Part shown: positions 16,895 through 26,075 of the stretch, in pieces | Layout: the number at the start of each line of letters is the position of its first letter | Numbering within the stretch: the stretch's first letter is position 1 | Notes under the pieces: generated by a model | The model's database searches: none | What the model was told of the DNA's origin: nothing | The model's input: the letters and a program-made list of their open reading frames with translations, nothing else | Position numbers and translations under genes: made by a program | NCBI RefSeq assembly: GCF_014207095.1 | Contig: NZ_JACHBG010000002.1 | Coordinates: 496,001 to 560,000 of the forward strand | Source: Martinezella lusitana | Lineage (GTDB): Bacteria > Pseudomonadota > Alphaproteobacteria > Rhizobiales > Rhizobiaceae | Length of the DNA: 64,000 nt | Direction of reading: 5' to 3'

Positions 16895-18238
16895 CTATCC
16901 GGCGATTCCGGTGTACAGCCCCTCGGCGAGCCGTCGCCACGTCAGGCCGGCCACGCTTTCGATGGCGGCTTGCCGCATTCTTTGGCGTTCGTCGGCGGCG
17001 AGCGATACGGCGCGCTCCAACGCCTTGGAAAGGCCTGCCGGGGTGGTTGCGTCGTAGACGATGCCGTTCACGCCGTCGTGCACGGTTTCCGGCAAGACCC
17101 CGAGATTGGGAACGATAACCGGTCGAGAAAACGACAGGGCATTCAACGCCGAGCCAGAGGTGAGGATTCTGCTATAGGGTAGGACCGCGAAATCCGACGC
17201 ATTGAATATCCATTGCAGCTCCGCATCGCCGAGGCGCCGCTCGATCAACGTGATGCCGGGCACATTGCCGGCCATCTGAGCAACCGTCCCGGGGACGTAA
17301 GGCGGCATCGGCTGACCCGCGATGACGAGACGGATGGATGGATGCTTCATACGAATGAGACGGAATGCCTCGATGAGCGGCTGGATGCCCTTATAAGGCC
17401 GGAGCATGCCGATGAACGAGAAGACGATGTCGCTTTCGGCAAGACCCAGGCGCGCGCGCGCCGTCGCTTCGCTGACGAAATTCTGATAGACGCCCACGTA
17501 GTTGGGATGGGGGAGGATGACGATCCTGTCCTCCGGCAGCGGAAACTCCTCCTGCACGACCTGTATGGCGCCCGCAGAGTGCAGATGTATCCTGTCCGAG
17601 CAGGCGGCAATCTCGGTTGACAATGCCCGCTCCACGGCAAGGTAGGGGCTTTCGTGCGAAAGGGCGTTGTGAATCGTCCAGATGACAAAGCCGCCGAGGC
17701 TGCGGAATGTCCGAAGTTTCGAAATGAAAGCATCCTTCAGCGTTTCTGCAACGGCGTGGTTCGGCGCGTAGGCGACGATGGTGTTTGTCCAATGCAGGTG
17801 GAAGATATGCTTGCGCCGCACGCTGCCGCGCTCCGCCCGCAAGGCGGCGATGGCCTGATCTATCGTGCCGGGACCGATCGTACTTTCATCGGGAAACGAC
17901 ACTTGTATCAGTGGCTGATAGGGGTTTGCGGCGCCGTAGTCGGGGAAGAAATGGATACGGGCGGCGTTTGAGGTCGGCAGTGGCACGGGAGCCGTGCCTT
18001 GCGGGAGAAGCGGTCGAGAAGGCGTGACGCTGGCATGGCGTGCATCGCCGAGCGCGTCGAAGCATCGCCCTTGCTCCGTTCGCAGCAGCTTGAACAACTG
18101 CACCATCTCAACCTGGAAATCTGTCAGGACCTGTTGTTGCGCAACCACTTCCGAAACGCGCGTTTCAAGTGCGGCAAGCTGCGCCTGGTCGATAACTCCC
18201 CCATGCACCACAGTCTTCATGAGATTCAGGTCGTCCAT
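16895..18238 (-). CDS. GT-B (family 4-like) glycosyltransferase with N-terminal helical module
   Basis: A 447-residue protein. An N-terminal helical stretch (about 15-65) is rich in Gln/Leu/Val and looks coiled coil. The glycosyltransferase domain includes HLHWTNTIVAYAP, VIWTIHNALSHESP, SFIGMLRPYKGIQPLIEAF (donor domain start) and YSRILTSGSALNALSFSRPVIVP. The start is uncertain: I use ATG at 18238; GTG at 18247 would add three residues. The helical module resembles that of the divergent glycosyltransferase at 18618. It lies 119 bases before the acyltransferase gene, in the same direction. Confidence 0.82.
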   Translation of the reverse strand: MDDLNLMKTVVHGGVIDQAQLAALETRVSEVVAQQQVLTDFQVEMVQLFKLLRTEQGRCFDALGDARHASVTPSRPLLPQGTAPVPLPTSNAARIHFFPDYGAANPYQPLIQVSFPDESTIGPGTIDQAIAALRAERGSVRRKHIFHLHWTNTIVAYAPNHAVAETLKDAFISKLRTFRSLGGFVIWTIHNALSHESPYLAVERALSTEIAACSDRIHLHSAGAIQVVQEEFPLPEDRIVILPHPNYVGVYQNFVSEATARARLGLAESDIVFSFIGMLRPYKGIQPLIEAFRLIRMKHPSIRLVIAGQPMPPYVPGTVAQMAGNVPGITLIERRLGDAELQWIFNASDFAVLPYSRILTSGSALNALSFSRPVIVPNLGVLPETVHDGVNGIVYDATTPAGLSKALERAVSLAADERQRMRQAAIESVAGLTWRRLAEGLYTGIAG

Positions 18239-18617
18239 TCTGCCCACGCCCAGTGATCATCGAAATCTGCATATCGCTTAATCCGGATTCCTTGCGCCGG
18301 CCTGTCTTTGTTGCGTGCAGGTGTCGACCTGATGCCTGTGTTCGCGGCGGGGCGGGCAGGCGGCTGTTTCTTACAGGCTCACGCAAGCTTGTCGACCTAA
18401 CTCTAGGAAGAGGCGGTTCTCGCTGAAATGCACGGCGGTTGGCTGGTGTTGTGATGCTTGCGCTCGGGACGGGCGTGGGTCCTTTGCAATTGCTTGGCTA
18501 TTTTCGAGCGGATCGCAAAGAAGGCGATCGTCGCCGGCAATTGTTCTGCGGGCGTTATGAGTTGGGCGCCCGTTGCATGTGAAGCACATCCGGAATCCAT
18601 ATTTGGGCGATACGCTA
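18239..18617. other. Divergent intergenic region of the glycan cluster
   Basis: A 379-base gap between two divergent glycosyltransferase genes. Promoters in both directions are expected. I see no convincing -35/-10 pair, repeat or RNA gene. Confidence 0.45.
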
Positions 18618-20651
18618 ATGGCTGACGACATCATCACGAATTCCGAAGAACAGCATGACGATGCGAGCCGCCGGATCGCGGCGATCAACAGGGATCTCGA
18701 TGCGATCCTGGCGCAGCAGCGGCAGATGGTCGACCTATATGTCGAAGGCGCGGAGCTGCTGCAGGGGCTGTTCAAGGATCAGCAGGATCGCTTCGCTTCG
18801 TTGGGTAATCAGTCCTCGATGGAGCCCGCCGCCGGTCAGAGCGAAGTTCAGCCGATCGATTTCGTTGTGCCGGTCTACAATTCGCTTCACCATGCAAGGC
18901 TCTGCATCGCCAGCATATTGCGGCATGCGACGCCGCCCTATCATCTCTTCGTGGTCGATGACAAAGGCGACAGCCATACGTCGCGCGAACTGGCGGCAAT
19001 GGTCTCCGGCCTCGACAACGTGACCTTGATCGCCCATAGCCAGAATGCCGGCTACCTGAAATCGGTCAACGAGGCGCTGGGGCTCGGAAGGGCGGAAATC
19101 TGCGTTCTCGTCAACTCCGATGCGATGCTCTCTCCCGGCGCCTGCGAGCGCCTTCGCGATGGCTTTGCGCGTGACGCACAGATTGGCGTCATCACCGCCG
19201 TATCCACCTGGGCCAACTGGACGAAAATACCCTTTCCGCCCGGCACGAACATGCTGGACCTGCGGGAATTCATCGCGCGGCAGAATGATCTCGGGATTGC
19301 CGATATCGGAAACGCATCCGGCTTCTTCTTTGCGATACGGCGCAAGCTCTTCGACACGCTCGGTCTGTTCGACGAGGCCTATAATCCCGGCTATTGGGAG
19401 GAAACCGATTTCTGCATGCTTGCCCTGGAAAAGGGCTGGCGCGTCGTCGTCGATCGGCAGCTCTACATCTATCATCACGGATGGGGCAGCTTCCAGAGCA
19501 CTGGCCGCGACGTTCACATGGCCCGCAACAGATCGACCTTCATGGCGCGCTGGGAACGGCAATATGCGGCGCTGGATGCAAATTGGCGCTTCCACAATCC
19601 GACCGACGCCGTCTCCTCGCGGCTTGCAGCCGTGTCGCATACCCGGTCCGACAAGCCGCGCATTCTCTTCGTGAGCATGGATGGCCGCAGAACTGAGCAG
19701 TCGATCGCGCTGATCCAGTTGGTCAACGGATTGGTGGCCGAGGGTATCAGCGCAAATATCGTCTACCTCAGCGGTATCGACGAAACGCTGCTGGACATGA
19801 CGCCAATGTACTTCCGGCCGCTGATCATCGAGGCGTCCGTCGAGCAGATCAGAAGCTACAATATCTATGTCGGAACCTGCGAAAAAACATCCGAACTGAT
19901 CGAAGCCTTTGATGCGTCGCTTGGGGCGGCTCTGTTCAGCTTCGTGACAAGCGATCGCGGCTCTCCGTTGCTCCGGCATAGCCCAAAAAAGGCACGTTCG
20001 ATCGCACGTATACCCGGTTTGACGAATACCCGCGGCGATGTGCCAAGTGTGCTTCCCGGCGTCAATCTCGACATTTTCTATCCGCGCGATACGCCGCGCA
20101 GCAGTGACGTCCTTCTTTGCATCAGCGAGGAGGCGTGGAGGCTGGATCGGGCCGGAATTATTCGCTTCTGCGGCATGCTGAGCGAAGCGATGCCCGGTAT
20201 CCGCCTTGCGGCAACCGGCCCTGCCGCGATGAAGAGCGATCTTCCGGCGATTGCCCATCGGGGCAGTCCGCACCGGATGACCGAGCTGGCGATTTGCTAT
20301 TCCGAAGTCGAGATCGTTCTCCATTGGGGCGCGGAAAACCAGTCGAGGCTGACCTTCCTGGAGATTGCCGCGTGCGGCGGCATCGCAATGATGGATGTTA
20401 GCTCGGCAGAGGTTTGTGGTGCGGAGCACATGAAAAACAGCCTGCTGACGGACAGCCGCGACGCGCAATCGATGGTGGCCACAATCATCGGCTCACTCCA
20501 GTCGCCTTCGCTGCTGGCGACATTGCGGAACGGGGCTCTCTCTACCGCGAATTCCTGTCCTCTGCGGGCCGAGGCAGCGCAGATGGCATCGATTTTCCTG
20601 GAAGCCGGCACTGCATCCGCCTATTCCGACACGATGCAAAAGGCATCATAA
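18618..20651 (+). CDS. Two-domain glycosyltransferase (GT2 plus GT-B-like) with N-terminal helical module
   Basis: A 677-residue protein. An N-terminal coiled-coil-like helix (about 10-60) is related to that of the GT at 16895-18238. A GT2 domain follows (about 75-330: IDFVVPVYNSLHHARLCIASIL, VVDDKGDSHTS, LVNSDAMLSPGACERL, GLFDEAYNPGYWEETDFC), of the rhamnosyltransferase-like type with NSD in place of DxD. The C-terminal part (about 350-660) looks like a GT-B or GT4-like domain with IAACGGIAMMDVSSAEVCG. The ATG at 18618 is chosen; ATG at 18573 adds 15 residues and neither has a strong ribosome site. Confidence 0.82.
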   Translation: MADDIITNSEEQHDDASRRIAAINRDLDAILAQQRQMVDLYVEGAELLQGLFKDQQDRFASLGNQSSMEPAAGQSEVQPIDFVVPVYNSLHHARLCIASILRHATPPYHLFVVDDKGDSHTSRELAAMVSGLDNVTLIAHSQNAGYLKSVNEALGLGRAEICVLVNSDAMLSPGACERLRDGFARDAQIGVITAVSTWANWTKIPFPPGTNMLDLREFIARQNDLGIADIGNASGFFFAIRRKLFDTLGLFDEAYNPGYWEETDFCMLALEKGWRVVVDRQLYIYHHGWGSFQSTGRDVHMARNRSTFMARWERQYAALDANWRFHNPTDAVSSRLAAVSHTRSDKPRILFVSMDGRRTEQSIALIQLVNGLVAEGISANIVYLSGIDETLLDMTPMYFRPLIIEASVEQIRSYNIYVGTCEKTSELIEAFDASLGAALFSFVTSDRGSPLLRHSPKKARSIARIPGLTNTRGDVPSVLPGVNLDIFYPRDTPRSSDVLLCISEEAWRLDRAGIIRFCGMLSEAMPGIRLAATGPAAMKSDLPAIAHRGSPHRMTELAICYSEVEIVLHWGAENQSRLTFLEIAACGGIAMMDVSSAEVCGAEHMKNSLLTDSRDAQSMVATIIGSLQSPSLLATLRNGALSTANSCPLRAEAAQMASIFLEAGTASAYSDTMQKAS

Positions 20652-20810
20652 CCGGCGCGTCCGCCGAAGAGCACGGTGCGGGCAAGGATTGCAAACCGGC
20701 GGCGCATAATGGAGACGTGCCCTATGGTATGCCTATTGCCGAGGCATTGTGTGCATTCCTGCTGAGAACGGGTGACTGTTCGTTCTGGATAAGTGGAATT
20801 TCAGAAGAAA

Positions 20811-20887
20811 TGGCGCACCCGACAGGATTCGAACCTGTGACCTTTGGAATCGGAATCCAACACTCTATCCAGCTGAGCTACGGGTGC
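20811..20887 (-). tRNA. tRNA-Arg (anticodon CCG)
   Basis: A complete 77-base cloverleaf on the minus strand. The acceptor arm GCACCCG/CGGGTGC, the T-arm ACAGG-TTCGAAT-CCTGT and the anticodon stem TTGGA/TCCAA with loop TTCCGAT are all intact. The anticodon is CCG (arginine, CGG codons), the discriminator base is G and CCA is encoded. The gene sits at the right border of the glycan cluster with no integrase or att-like duplication seen. Confidence 0.96.
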
Positions 20888-20998
20888 ATGCCTTAGGCGG
20901 GTTGAATCGCCTGTCCGATGGCTGGTTCTTAGCCTAGGAAGCGCTTGGCTTCAATGCGGAAAATTCAGGAAAACACAGATCGGGTAATTTATGAGGTA

Positions 20999-21022
20999 AG
21001 CCGCGGCCTTTGCGCCGCGGCT
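20999..21022 (-). terminator. Stem-loop after the xylose-type ABC operon
   Basis: A perfect 9-base GC-rich inverted repeat (20999-21007 with 21014-21022, six-base loop) lies 26 bases past the stop of the ATPase gene. The following U-run is poor, so termination may be only partial. Confidence 0.65.
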
Positions 21023-21047
21023 TCGTGTCGTGTGTGACCGTTTGCGC

Positions 21048-21830
21048 CTATTCTTTCATCGCGCCGGGGCCGGGGATGGCTTTTGGCGGGACCTTGCCGA
21101 GGATGATCATGCCGAGGACTTCGTCCTTGGTGACGTCTTCGGTGCGGGCGTGGCCGACGACCTGGCCGTTCTTCATGACTGAGACACGGTCGGCGAGGTC
21201 GAAGACGTCGTGGATGTCGTGGCTGATGAGGAAGATGCCGATGCCTTCCTTCTTCAGCTGCTTGATCAGCTCGCCGACCTGCGCCGTTTCCTGCGGGCCA
21301 AGCGCTGCCGTCGGTTCGTCCATGATCAGGATGCGGGCATCGAAGAGGATGGCGCGGGCGATTGCCACCGATTGGCGCTGGCCGCCGGAAAGCGCCTTCA
21401 CGGGCTCCTTGAAGCGTTTGAAGTTGGGGTTGAGGCGCCCCATGACTTCGCGGGCCTTGGCTTCCATGGCGACGTCGTCGAGCGTGCCCCAGCGGGTCTG
21501 CAGCTCGCGGCCGAGATAGAGATTGGCGGCGGCGTCGACATTGTCGGCGACGGCGAGCGTCTGGTAGATCGTCTCGATGCCGTATTTCTTGGCGTCGCGC
21601 GGGGTGCGTATATCGGCGGGCTCGCCATTGATCAGGATATCGCCGCTGTCGCGCTTGTAGGCGCCGGAGAGGATCTTGATCAGGGTCGATTTGCCGGCGC
21701 CGTTATGACCGAGAAGGGCGACGACTTCGCCGGGGTAGAGGTCCACGGAGGCGTTGTCGACCGCGTGGATGCCGCCGAAGGCGATGGAAATGTTCTTCAT
21801 TTCCACAAGCGGAGTGGTTTTATCCGTCAT
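21048..21830 (-). CDS. xylG: Sugar ABC transporter ATP-binding protein (XylG/FrcA-like)
   Basis: A 260-residue single-cassette ATPase. Walker A is [14 protein letters not shown] (about 38-51), the signature is [14 protein letters not shown], Walker B is [12 protein letters not shown] and the switch is [10 protein letters not shown]. It is half the length of the usual double-cassette XylG/RbsA, as in FrcA-type rhizobial systems. It is last in the operon with the permease and the xylose-type binding protein and would energise import. The symbol reflects the operon's XylF-like binding protein and ROK regulator; fructose or another sugar is not excluded. Confidence 0.85.
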   Translation of the reverse strand: MTDKTTPLVEMKNISIAFGGIHAVDNASVDLYPGEVVALLGHNGAGKSTLIKILSGAYKRDSGDILINGEPADIRTPRDAKKYGIETIYQTLAVADNVDAAANLYLGRELQTRWGTLDDVAMEAKAREVMGRLNPNFKRFKEPVKALSGGQRQSVAIARAILFDARILIMDEPTAALGPQETAQVGELIKQLKKEGIGIFLISHDIHDVFDLADRVSVMKNGQVVGHARTEDVTKDEVLGMIILGKVPPKAIPGPGAMKE

Positions 21831-21845
21831 GGTTCAGAATTCCTT

Positions 21846-23174
21846 TTACTTGGCGCGCGAGCGGTAGACGATGTCGAGCCAGACGGCGACAACGAGAACG
21901 ATGCCGACGACGACGTTCTGGATCGGCGTGTCGACATTGGCGAGGCCCATGCCGGATTGCAGCGATTGCATGACCAGGGCGCCGAGCATGGCGCCGGCGA
22001 CCGTGCCGCTGCCGCCGGCAAGCGACGTGCCGCCAATGACCGCCGCAGCGATGGTGAAGAGTTCGTAGGTGGTGCCCTGCGAGTTGACGGCCGAATTCAG
22101 GCGGGCCGTCGAGATTGCTGCGGCGACCGCAGCAAGGAGGCCCATCAGCGCAAAGATCCTAACGATGACCCATCGGGTCTTGATGCCGGCGAGCTCGGCG
22201 GCTTCAGGATTGCCACCGATCGCGAAAACATAGCGGCCGAAGCGCAGACGTGTAGCGATGAAGGTCATCACGATGCCGATGACGACGGCAATGAGAACCG
22301 GAACGGAAATGCCATAGGGAATATCCAGGCCACCTTCGGGCCAGGCGATATTGTGTTCAGTGGCGTAGCGCTTGGCGATGCCGACCGGCCAGTTATAGCT
22401 GTTGAAAAGATAGATGGTACCGAGCACCACGACGGAGCCGAGGCAGCCGAGAAAATATTCTGCCCAGAGCGGACGGCGCGGAAAGCCGAAGCGCTTTCTC
22501 TGACGGCGCGAGCCGACGATGCCGGTGATGATCATCAGGCAGGCGAGGACGCCGACGATCCAGCTCCAGTTCGCCCCGATCGAACCGGTGGCGCCGCTGC
22601 CGCCCATGATGATGAAGGTGGAGTCCATCGGCGCAACGGTCTGGCCGCTGGTGACATACCAGGCAAGGCCGCGCCAGACGAGAAGGCCGCCGAGCGTGAC
22701 GATGAAGGAGGGGACGTTCATGAAGGCGATGATCCCGCCCTGGAAGGCGCCGATGGCCGTACCGATCACAAGACCGCAGAGTAAGGTGATGATCCAGGTC
22801 CATGAACTGTCGAAGCCGAGATATTGCGGCAACCATTTGGCCTGCATGACGCCCATGATCATGGCGACGAAGCCAAGCACTGAGCCGACCGACAGGTCGA
22901 TGTTGCGCGTGACGATGACCAGCACCATGCCGGTGGCGAGAACTGCGATTTCGCAGGTCTGCACCGAGAGGTTCCAAAGGTTTCTGGCTGTCAGGAACTC
23001 GCGGCCGTCGAATATCCGCAGATAAAGATCGAAGCCGATCCAGATGATCAGCAGCGCCGCTATCATGCCAAGCAGGCGGGTATCGATTTCGGTGGCGCGC
23101 AGGAAGCGCGTGATGGCGCCTTCTTCTGCATTGCGCGGACCGCTCGATGTTGTGGAATGTGTCATGTCGGCCAT
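21846..23174 (-). CDS. xylH: Sugar ABC transporter permease (XylH-like)
   Basis: A 442-residue inner-membrane permease of the RbsC/XylH class with 10 or more helices. Conserved stretches are [50 protein letters not shown] and AAVIGGTSLAGGSGTVAGAMLGALVM. The ATG at 23174 is chosen, with GGGAGA about 11 bases upstream; longer frames extend into the intergenic hairpin region. It is second in the operon, 15 bases before the ATPase gene and 290 bases after the binding-protein gene. Confidence 0.88.
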   Translation of the reverse strand: MADMTHSTTSSGPRNAEEGAITRFLRATEIDTRLLGMIAALLIIWIGFDLYLRIFDGREFLTARNLWNLSVQTCEIAVLATGMVLVIVTRNIDLSVGSVLGFVAMIMGVMQAKWLPQYLGFDSSWTWIITLLCGLVIGTAIGAFQGGIIAFMNVPSFIVTLGGLLVWRGLAWYVTSGQTVAPMDSTFIIMGGSGATGSIGANWSWIVGVLACLMIITGIVGSRRQRKRFGFPRRPLWAEYFLGCLGSVVVLGTIYLFNSYNWPVGIAKRYATEHNIAWPEGGLDIPYGISVPVLIAVVIGIVMTFIATRLRFGRYVFAIGGNPEAAELAGIKTRWVIVRIFALMGLLAAVAAAISTARLNSAVNSQGTTYELFTIAAAVIGGTSLAGGSGTVAGAMLGALVMQSLQSGMGLANVDTPIQNVVVGIVLVVAVWLDIVYRSRAK

Positions 23175-23398
23175 CGCTTTGCCGTTCTCCCACTGTTGGG
23201 CGCAGGCCCGCGATTGCACTTTGTTGATCGCTGGGCAGTATCCGCGCTGGTCACAATAGACGTCATCGCTCGCCCATCCGGTTTCTTCCGGTTCCACGAC
23301 CGCCATCCGGCAGGCCGATCGGATATGCGATGACGCAACACGTGCGGGAAACCCTTCTCTCCATTCTGGCTGGAGTTGTCTGCTTCTTATCCGCATTC

Positions 23399-23428
23399 GA
23401 CGCCGCAACGGGATCCCCTTGCGGCGTC
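23399..23428 (-). other. Intercistronic stem-loop between xylF and xylH
   Basis: A perfect 10-base inverted repeat (23399-23408 with 23419-23428, 10-base loop) lies 36 bases beyond the binding-protein stop codon. No T-run follows. Its position suits a structure that protects the abundant binding-protein transcript or lets only part of transcription read on. Confidence 0.6.
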
Positions 23429-23464
23429 GGCATTATATTCGGGTCAGCCCGTCAAGTCTGGTGC

Positions 23465-24505
23465 TTATTTGCAGGCCGCAACGCTGCCGGCCTTCACGCC
23501 CTGGCAAGCTTCAGCCTTGGAAATCCAGCCGGCGTCGATGACGACGTTCAGATTGTCCTTGGTGACCGGGATCGGGGTGAGGAAGACCGACTTCATCGGG
23601 ACGTGCTTCGGACCGCCGTTGAAAGTCTGGACGCCGGAGATCTCGTCCAGCTTCTTGCCCTTGGCGAGGTCGATGGCAATCTCGGCGGCGCGTTTGCCAA
23701 GTTCACGCGAGTCTTTCCAAATGGAAACGGTCTGCGTGCCGAGCGCGATGCGGTTCAGGGCTGCCTTGTCGGCGTCCTGGCCGGAAACCGGAACGGAGCC
23801 TGCGAGACCCTGGGCGTCGAGGGCTGCGACTGCGCCGCCGGCGGTGCCGTCGTTGGAGGCGACGACCGCGTCAACCTTGTTGTTGTTGGCGGTCAGGAAC
23901 TGCTCCATATTGCGCTGCGCGTTCTGCGGCAGCCAGCCGTCCGTATAGGCTTCGCCGACATTCTTGATCTTGCCGGCGTCGATCGCGGACTTCAATACTT
24001 CGATCTGGCCTGAGAAGAGGAAGTCGGCGTTCGGGTCGGAAGACGAGCCCTTGATGAAGACATAGTTGCCTGCCGGCTTTGCCTTCAGCACTTCGCGAGC
24101 CTGCATGCGGCCCACTTCCTTGTTGTCGAAGGTGATGTAGAAGGCGGCAGGGTTTTCGATCAGGCGGTCGTAACCAACAACCGGAATGCCTTCGTCGGCA
24201 GCCTTTTCAACGGCCGGGCCGATGGCGTCGGAGTCCTGAGCGAGAATGATGAGGGCGTTGGCACCCTGCGAAATCAGGGATTCAACGTCGGTCAGCTGCT
24301 TGGAAGCGGACGACTGCGCGTCAGCGGAAATATACTTGGCGCCGACGGCTGCGAGTGCCTTCTTGATGGCGGCTTCGTCGGTCTTCCAACGCTCTTCCTG
24401 GAAGTTGGACCAGGAAACGCCGACGACGAGATCCTTTGCGAAGGCTGCCGTCTGCATGGTCAAAACGATGGCCGCGCCCGCAGCCAGCTTAACAAAAGCT
24501 TTCAT
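23465..24505 (-). CDS. xylF: Periplasmic D-xylose-type sugar-binding protein
   Basis: A 346-residue substrate-binding protein with a signal peptide (about 1-23, cleavage after AAFA). The type I periplasmic-binding fold shows [53 protein letters not shown] and [21 protein letters not shown]. The sequence and length fit XylF/xylose ABC binding proteins. Start ATG at 24505 follows GGAGGATAAT. First gene of the operon; it faces a ROK repressor. Xylose is the best guess for ligand, not proven. Confidence 0.87.
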   Translation of the reverse strand: MKAFVKLAAGAAIVLTMQTAAFAKDLVVGVSWSNFQEERWKTDEAAIKKALAAVGAKYISADAQSSASKQLTDVESLISQGANALIILAQDSDAIGPAVEKAADEGIPVVGYDRLIENPAAFYITFDNKEVGRMQAREVLKAKPAGNYVFIKGSSSDPNADFLFSGQIEVLKSAIDAGKIKNVGEAYTDGWLPQNAQRNMEQFLTANNNKVDAVVASNDGTAGGAVAALDAQGLAGSVPVSGQDADKAALNRIALGTQTVSIWKDSRELGKRAAEIAIDLAKGKKLDEISGVQTFNGGPKHVPMKSVFLTPIPVTKDNLNVVIDAGWISKAEACQGVKAGSVAACK

Positions 24506-24595
24506 ATTATCCTCCCGAGTGAACGCGGCCGGGCGTATCCTGAACTCCCGCCGGCCGCCGCGATAATGCTGACGAGAAAAGGTTTTGATTTTTTT

Positions 24596-24655
24596 CTCGA
24601 CAGTCGAGAAATTAACTGTCAGAGATTTTTTCAACTGTCAACACCCGCATTGTCA
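24596..24655 (-). promoter_or_regulatory. Operator/promoter region of the xylose-type operon
   Basis: Between xylF and the divergent ROK regulator lie a palindrome CTCGA-CAG-TCGAG (24596-24608), two copies of AACTGTCA (24614-24621 and 24633-24640) and a further TTGTCA (24650-24655). Read towards xylF, a consensus TTGACA (complement of 24636-24641) lies inside the second repeat. A ROK repressor bound here would cover the promoter. The repeats are seen; the protein bound is inferred. Confidence 0.55.
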
Positions 24656-24728
24656 GGCTAAATCGGTTGCCCGATAAGAGTCGTCCGTAGATGCGGAGGG
24701 GAGGGTGGAATGAGCGGGAGAGTTACCG

Positions 24729-25970
24729 ATGCTGGCCAAATCGAGTACCGAATTGGTCCGTCAGAAGAACAGTGCCTTGGTTTTGTCGGCGTTGCGCCGA
24801 CACGGCCCACTTGCGCATACCGAACTCTCTGATTTCACCAAGCTCTCATCCGCAACGGTTTCAGTCATCACCGCCGATCTGGAACGAGCGCAGATCATCG
24901 AGAAGGCGGAGCAACAGGCCGCCAGCGGTCGTGGGCGGCCGCGGGTCCTTTTCTCGCAGCGGCGGGATTTCGGTTATCTCATCATCGTCGTTATCTCTTC
25001 CGATGCCGTGCAATATTCGCTGGTGGACTATGCCGGTCGCCTGATCGACCGCTTCAGCGAGGAGCGGCCGCAGGAGGTATCTGGCGTTGGCCCATTCATC
25101 GCTGCTATGCGTGATGCTTTACGACGTATCGCCGCGCGTTCGCAGCTTGATCACGACAAGGTGCTGATGATCTCGATCAGCAGCAAAGGGTTGGTCGACA
25201 ACTCCGAGACGGTGCTGCGCTGGTCGCCGATTTTCGGGCGGGACGAAATCGACTTCGCCGCCGTGCTTGCCGACGAATGGCCAGCAAAGATCATGCTCGG
25301 TAACGAGACCTTGCTCGTCGCCGCAGCTCTCGGCCGGCAGGAAGAAAACAACAAGGATTCCGATTTCCGCGCCATGGCGGCGCTATCGCTGGGGCACAGT
25401 ATCGGCCTCGGCATCGTTCGCCGGGAAGAGGGGGGCGGGCATCAGGTCTCGGCCCCGAATTTCGGTCACATGATGCATGTGCCCGGCGGTGCCCTGTGTC
25501 GTTGCGGCGCACGGGGCTGCATCGAAGCCTATGCCGGCTTTTATGCCATGCTGCGCACCGCCTTCGACGTACCGCTCGATACCATCCCGGCGAAATTCGT
25601 TCCCATTGCGGAGCTGGACAAGATTGCGGTCAGCGCCCGCAACGGCGGCCGCCGGAATGTGCTTGCCTTCCGCCAGGCCGGTCTGGCGCTCGGCAACGGT
25701 CTTTCTCGCGTTCTCAGCTTGCACGAGCGCATGCCGATCGTCATCACCGGGCCGGGTGTGCGTTACTACGACCTGTTGATCGAGGGCATAACGGAAGGAC
25801 TGGCGGAATCGCATGTCGTGCGCATGGAAGGCATGCCGGAACTGCGTGTTGCGCTTGACGAGTCGACGCTCGTTTTCGATGGGCATATCAACCGCGCTTT
25901 TTCAATCATCGACAATGATATCGTGAAGAGGGTCGGCTCGAGCATCGAGTTGCGGGCTCAGGCCGGTTGA
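24729..25970 (+). CDS. ROK family transcriptional regulator (XylR-like)
   Basis: A 413-residue ROK repressor. The N-terminal winged helix (about 12-70: LRRHGPLAHTELSDFTKLSSATVSVITADLE) is followed by an ASNase/HSP70-like sugar-binding domain. The zinc site CRCGARGCIEAY is intact (motif CxCGxxGCxE). The glucokinase-like catalytic motif is not clear, as is usual for regulators. It is divergent from the xylF operon and probably represses it in the absence of sugar. A start with ATG at 24729 is consistent with the domain beginning. Confidence 0.88.
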   Translation: MLAKSSTELVRQKNSALVLSALRRHGPLAHTELSDFTKLSSATVSVITADLERAQIIEKAEQQAASGRGRPRVLFSQRRDFGYLIIVVISSDAVQYSLVDYAGRLIDRFSEERPQEVSGVGPFIAAMRDALRRIAARSQLDHDKVLMISISSKGLVDNSETVLRWSPIFGRDEIDFAAVLADEWPAKIMLGNETLLVAAALGRQEENNKDSDFRAMAALSLGHSIGLGIVRREEGGGHQVSAPNFGHMMHVPGGALCRCGARGCIEAYAGFYAMLRTAFDVPLDTIPAKFVPIAELDKIAVSARNGGRRNVLAFRQAGLALGNGLSRVLSLHERMPIVITGPGVRYYDLLIEGITEGLAESHVVRMEGMPELRVALDESTLVFDGHINRAFSIIDNDIVKRVGSSIELRAQAG

Positions 25971-26075
25971 GAGGTGACGATGATGCGGGTCGTGACAACG
26001 GGCGCCGAGCTGATACGCCTCAGCGTCTGTAATCGAATGCCGCCAAGCGAGGCATGATGCCGATCACGGCAGGCG

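Noticed and set aside
18735..20468. A 577-residue antisense frame within the glycosyltransferase gene
   Set aside because: No family features; the sense strand shows intact GT2 motifs.
20811..20887. tRNA-Arg as an attachment site of an integrated element
   Set aside because: No integrase gene and no second copy of the tRNA 3' end were found in the window.
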